In this document: positions 24,393-25,734 of the stretch, piece after piece
How positions within the stretch are numbered: position 1 is the stretch's first letter
How the letters are laid out: each line of letters begins with the position of its first letter
From: a virus
Strand: one strand, 5' to 3'
Length of the DNA stretch: 25,734 bases
IMG/VR virus record: IMGVR_UViG_3300035698_002308
Span: 1 to 25,734 of that record
The notes under the pieces: model-generated
Told to the model about the DNA's origin: nothing
The model's input: the letters and a program-made list of their open reading frames with translations, nothing else
The model's database searches: none
Translations under genes and position numbers: made by a program

Positions 24393-24527
24393 ATGTTGTC
24401 ACTTTTTAAACTTTTTAAATATCAAACACAAAATATTTGTGGAATGGGCATATTATATCCATATAGTGAACTCCATGTAGCGTTTAATGATTCAAGAACA
24501 CCAGAATGGAGTAACATAACGAGTTAG
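24393..24527 (+). CDS. Short ORF, 44 aa, possible leader peptide
   Basis: ATG 24393 to TAG 24525-24527, product starting MLSLFKLFKYQTQN and ending EWSNITS; GGAATA at 24384-24389 is a weak ribosome site. Not recognised. Its stop codon is inside the left arm of a 9-bp stem (24521-24529 with 24558-24566) that competes with the terminator at 24552-24588, so translation could control terminator formation upstream of the tRNA genes. Confidence 0.45.
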   Translation: MLSLFKLFKYQTQNICGMGILYPYSELHVAFNDSRTPEWSNITS

Positions 24528-24566
24528 AATAAATTCAAATTAACATAGATGAAAAGCTTCTAACTC
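24521..24566 (+). promoter_or_regulatory. Antiterminator-like stem
   Basis: GAGTTAGAA (24521-24529) is the exact reverse complement of TTCTAACTC (24558-24566). The right arm shares bases 24558-24562 with the left arm of the terminator at 24552-24588, so the two hairpins exclude each other. The left arm includes the TAG stop of the 44-codon ORF. Confidence 0.5.
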
Positions 24567-24588
24567 AAAAAAGGTAGAAGCTTTTTTT
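24552..24588 (+). terminator. Intrinsic terminator before the tRNA cluster
   Basis: AAAAGCTTCTA (24552-24562) pairs perfectly with TAGAAGCTTTT (24575-24585), 12-base loop, within a run of seven T (24582-24588). A classical Rho-independent terminator or attenuator. Confidence 0.85.
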
Positions 24589-24589
24589 A

Positions 24590-24618
24590 TTGACCTTTAC
24601 CTTGAGTATGGGATTTAC
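24590..24618 (+). promoter_or_regulatory. Weak candidate promoter for the tRNA cluster
   Basis: TTGACC (24590-24595) directly follows the terminator; the -10 at the right distance (ATTTAC, 24613-24618) is poor. Something must transcribe the tRNAs if the terminator works, which is the main reason to list it. Apart from this, 24589-24660 shows only a small hairpin (ATTGT...ACAAT, about 24632-24650). Confidence 0.25.
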
Positions 24619-24660
24619 AAAGGTTTTAGATATTGTACCAGTTAAACAATGTTTATATTA

Positions 24661-24740
24661 GGATGAGTTAGCCAAGGCGAGTAGTCAAAGTGACTCAAAT
24701 GGAAGAAATTCTAAGGTGGTGTGAATCCACCGCTCGTCCT
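24661..24740 (+). tRNA. tRNA-like element, probably damaged (CAA anticodon?)
   Basis: Acceptor 24661-24667 (GGATGAG) pairs with 24733-24739 (CTCGTCC); T arm GGTGG-TGTGAAT-CCACC at 24715-24731 is intact, with one extra G (24732), giving an 8-bp acceptor if T24668 pairs with it. A class II variable hairpin (TGGAA-GAAA-TTCTA, 24700-24713) is present. The D arm is reduced to TTAGCCAAGGC, too short for a D loop; phage tRNAs often read TTAGCCAAG..GG..AAGGC here. The anticodon arm (24679-24696) has GAGT/ACTC with an A-G mismatch and an oversized loop around GTCAAAG; CAA (Leu) follows a U33-like T. No CCA encoded. Either a decayed tRNA or an unusual fold. Confidence 0.5.
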
Positions 24741-24752
24741 AATTTAATATAT

Positions 24753-24837
24753 GCACGAGTGTTGGAATTGGGATACATCATACTCTTAGAAAGTGTGGCC
24801 GAAAGGATTGAGGGTTCGACTCCCTCCTCGTGTACCA
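24753..24837 (+). tRNA. tRNA-Leu(UAG)
   Basis: Acceptor GCACGAG (24753-24759) with CTCGTGT (first pair G-U), D stem TGT/ACA around a loop with GG, anticodon stem ATACT/AGTGT, loop CTTAGAA with anticodon TAG at 24787-24789, class II variable region, T arm GAGGG-TTCGACT-CCCTC. Discriminator A (24834) and an encoded CCA (24835-24837). Reads CUA/CUG Leu codons. Confidence 0.93.
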
Positions 24838-24885
24838 TTTTTATTAAGTTCTTTGAAATTTTAGGTGATGTAGAAAATTAAATAA

Positions 24886-24969
24886 GGGAGTTTAAACCGT
24901 AGAGGTAGCGGGCTTGGCTGTAAACCAAGTAGTATTGTACTTCGGATAGTTCGACTCTATCAGCTCCCA
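24886..24969 (+). tRNA. tRNA-Tyr(GUA)
   Basis: Acceptor GGGAGTT/AGCTCCC, D stem CCG/CGG with a GG-containing loop, anticodon arm CTTGG-CTGTAAA-CCAAG with anticodon GTA at 24920-24922, variable hairpin AGTA-TTG-TACT, T arm GATAG-TTCGACT-CTATC, discriminator A at 24969. CCA is not encoded. Confidence 0.95.
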
Positions 24970-24975
24970 ATATTA

Positions 24976-25048
24976 GCCAATGAAGCAATTGCGGACAATG
25001 CGCTTGTTTGAAGAGCAAGACAATAGGGTTCGACTCCCTGCATTGGCA
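24976..25048 (+). tRNA. tRNA-Phe(GAA)
   Basis: Acceptor GCCAATG/CATTGGC, D stem GCA/TGC, anticodon arm CTTGT-TTGAAGA-GCAAG with anticodon GAA at 25010-25012, 5-base variable loop ACAAT, T arm TAGGG-TTCGACT-CCCTG, discriminator A at 25048. CCA is not encoded. The only standard class I tRNA of the cluster. Confidence 0.95.
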
Positions 25049-25057
25049 AAATTTATG

Positions 25058-25145
25058 GTGGTAGTTGACTAAATGGTTAAGTCACTGGATTGTGATTCCA
25101 GCGTAGTGTAATACTCAATTGGGGGTTCGAATCCCCTCTACCACA
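25058..25145 (+). tRNA. tRNA with His anticodon (GUG) and long variable arm
   Basis: Acceptor GTGGTAG (25058-25064) with CTACCAC (25138-25144), D arm GACT-AAATGGTTA-AGTC, anticodon arm CTGGA-TTGTGAT-TCCAG with anticodon GTG, T arm GGGGG-TTCGAAT-CCCCT, discriminator A (25145). Between the anticodon and T stems lie 19 bases that can form AGTG-TAA-TACT, where tRNA-His normally has 5. G precedes position 1 (25057), but position 73 is A, not the C usual for bacterial tRNA-His. Amino-acid identity is therefore uncertain (His, Tyr or Ser). Confidence 0.85.
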
Positions 25146-25156
25146 TTTTTTCACAC

Positions 25157-25192
25157 TGACAGATAATTAAAGAAAATGTATATTATCTGTCA
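25157..25192 (+). terminator. Perfect 11-bp hairpin after the tRNA cluster
   Basis: TGACAGATAAT (25157-25167) and ATTATCTGTCA (25182-25192) are exact reverse complements with a 14-base loop; a T6 run (25146-25151) precedes it and no T-run follows. It lies just before a promoter, like the hairpin at 16786. It may end or process tRNA transcripts. Confidence 0.5.
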
Positions 25193-25207
25193 TTATGAAA
25201 ATAACTA

Positions 25208-25237
25208 TTGACATCTCTAAATACCATCAATTATATT
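25208..25237 (+). promoter_or_regulatory. Sigma70-type promoter with conserved upstream block
   Basis: TTGACA (25208-25213), 18-base spacer, TATATT (25232-25237); AAAATAACTATTGAC (25198-25212) is identical to the block at 16840-16854. It drives the gene at 25268. Confidence 0.75.
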
Positions 25238-25267
25238 TAAGGGTATATTTAATGAAAGAGGTTGATT

Positions 25268-25606
25268 ATGTCATATTTGGATAATGATCATTCAATATTT
25301 AATAAATCAAGTGATCATTTAGAATTAACATATGGTGCAAATGATGCTACTGTAGAAATAATTCATTTTAGAGGATTTTGGCAAACTGAATGTGCTAAAG
25401 ATGAATCTGGGGTCACTTTATGTGGTGGTCATTTTGGATTTTCACCTCATGCTAAAATAACTGATAAAAAAGTTAATTGTCCAAAATGTATAGCTATTAT
25501 AAAAGGTTGTAAGAAAATTAAAGCAAAAGAATTTAAAATTGATGAAAGTATTAATGTTATAAATTGGCCTTTAGGATGGAAAAAACCTTGGTGTGATGAA
25601 AAATAA
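25268..25606 (+). CDS. Hypothetical protein, 112 aa, possible zinc site
   Basis: Not recognised. ATG 25268 with AGAGG (25257-25261) upstream; a TTG two codons earlier is not preferred. The product has FRGFWQTECAKDESGVTLCGGHFGFSPH near residues 35-62 and VNCPKC near 71-76, giving Cys/His pairs that could bind a metal, and ends in a Trp-rich stretch (NWPLGWKKPWCDEK). It is a single-gene unit between two promoters of the same family, the usual look of a phage early accessory gene. Confidence 0.8.
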   Translation: MSYLDNDHSIFNKSSDHLELTYGANDATVEIIHFRGFWQTECAKDESGVTLCGGHFGFSPHAKITDKKVNCPKCIAIIKGCKKIKAKEFKIDESINVINWPLGWKKPWCDEK

Positions 25607-25609
25607 GTA

Positions 25610-25637
25610 TTGACATCCCAATATACCATAATATATC
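25610..25637 (+). promoter_or_regulatory. Sigma70-type promoter, same family
   Basis: TTGACA (25610-25615), 16-base spacer, TATATC (25632-25637), preceded by AAAATAAGTATTGAC (one base different from the other two copies). It shares TTGACATC, ATACCAT and TTTA-GG with the promoter at 25208. Its upstream block overlaps the stop of the preceding gene. Confidence 0.65.
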
Positions 25638-25689
25638 TTTAGGTTCCAATAATACATAAGTTTGTAATAAATTCAATGAAAGGATTAAC

Positions 25690-25734
25690 ATGGAATCATC
25701 AATATCATGGATAGTGTATAGTTTATGTATGATA
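25690..25734 (+). CDS. Partial CDS at the window end
   Basis: ATG 25690 with GAAAGGA (25678-25684) upstream and a promoter about 55 bases before it. Only 15 codons are visible (MESSISWIVYSLCMI), hydrophobic and perhaps the start of a membrane segment. It runs off the window. Confidence 0.5.
   Translation, partial: MESSISWIVYSLCMI

Noticed and set aside
24661-24740. Selenocysteine tRNA (8-bp acceptor, long variable arm, TCA in the loop)
   Set aside because: The TCA is not preceded by U33, there is no 6-bp D stem, and no selenoprotein machinery is visible.
24690-24881. 63-codon ORF across the tRNA cluster
   Set aside because: It runs through the tRNA-like element and tRNA-Leu and is explained by them.
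1-25734. CRISPR arrays, insertion sequences, att sites or a replication origin
   Set aside because: I saw no regularly spaced repeats, transposase genes, integrase or iteron clusters. The only mobile element recognised is the intein.

Overview
The window reads as the DNA replication and nucleotide-metabolism region of an AT-rich, tailed, T4-superfamily (myovirus-type) bacteriophage. All convincing genes are on the + strand, closely packed (often 0-30 bases apart or overlapping), mostly with AGGAG-type ribosome binding sites. The phage assignment rests on a near-complete set of T4-type replisome proteins: family B polymerase (gp43 type), UvsX recombinase, DnaB-type helicase (gp41), ssDNA-binding protein (gp32), TOPRIM primase (gp61), 5' nuclease (RNase H type), sliding clamp (gp45) and both clamp-loader subunits (gp44, gp62), plus the gp4 head-completion protein. 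The host cannot be named from the sequence. The very low GC content, TTGACA/TATATT promoters and strong Shine-Dalgarno sites point to an AT-rich bacterium using an ordinary housekeeping sigma factor.

Layout: 1-7186 carries a DHH phosphoesterase, DNA polymerase, UvsX, helicase and two unrecognised genes. 7203-11330 carries the ssDNA-binding protein, primase, a RuvC-like nuclease, the 5' nuclease and gp4. 11334-16782 is a nucleotide-precursor block: a class II (B12-type) ribonucleotide reductase interrupted by a 373-residue homing intein, a small acidic protein, ThyX, and a dUTPase broken by an internal deletion. A hairpin and a promoter then start a second replication operon (16909-20247): clamp, a small Cys-rich protein, clamp loader large subunit, an inserted glycosyltransferase-like gene and clamp loader small subunit. 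20267-23809 is accessory: small zinc-ribbon proteins, a zinc-ribbon/metallophosphoesterase fusion, a GroES-like co-chaperonin, two related small proteins and a dNMP kinase.

From about 23810 the window changes character. It holds a doubtful or truncated ORF, a promoter followed closely by an intrinsic terminator (a possible ~70-nt RNA), a 44-codon ORF whose stop lies in one arm of an apparent antiterminator/terminator pair, and a tRNA cluster: a damaged-looking tRNA-like element, then Leu(UAG), Tyr(GUA), Phe(GAA), and a tRNA with a His anticodon (GUG) but a long class II variable arm. Two small gene units follow, each headed by a promoter of the same recurring family.

Functionally, NrdJ, ThyX and the dNMP kinase supply dNTPs to the T4-type replisome, while UvsX, the RuvC-like nuclease and the 5' nuclease handle recombination and Okazaki processing. 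The most interesting signals are the intein at the catalytic cysteine of the reductase, the His-anticodon tRNA with a long variable arm, the attenuator-like leader before the tRNAs, the recurring promoter motif with a 15-base upstream extension, and signs of deletion decay (dUTPase, tRNA-like element).
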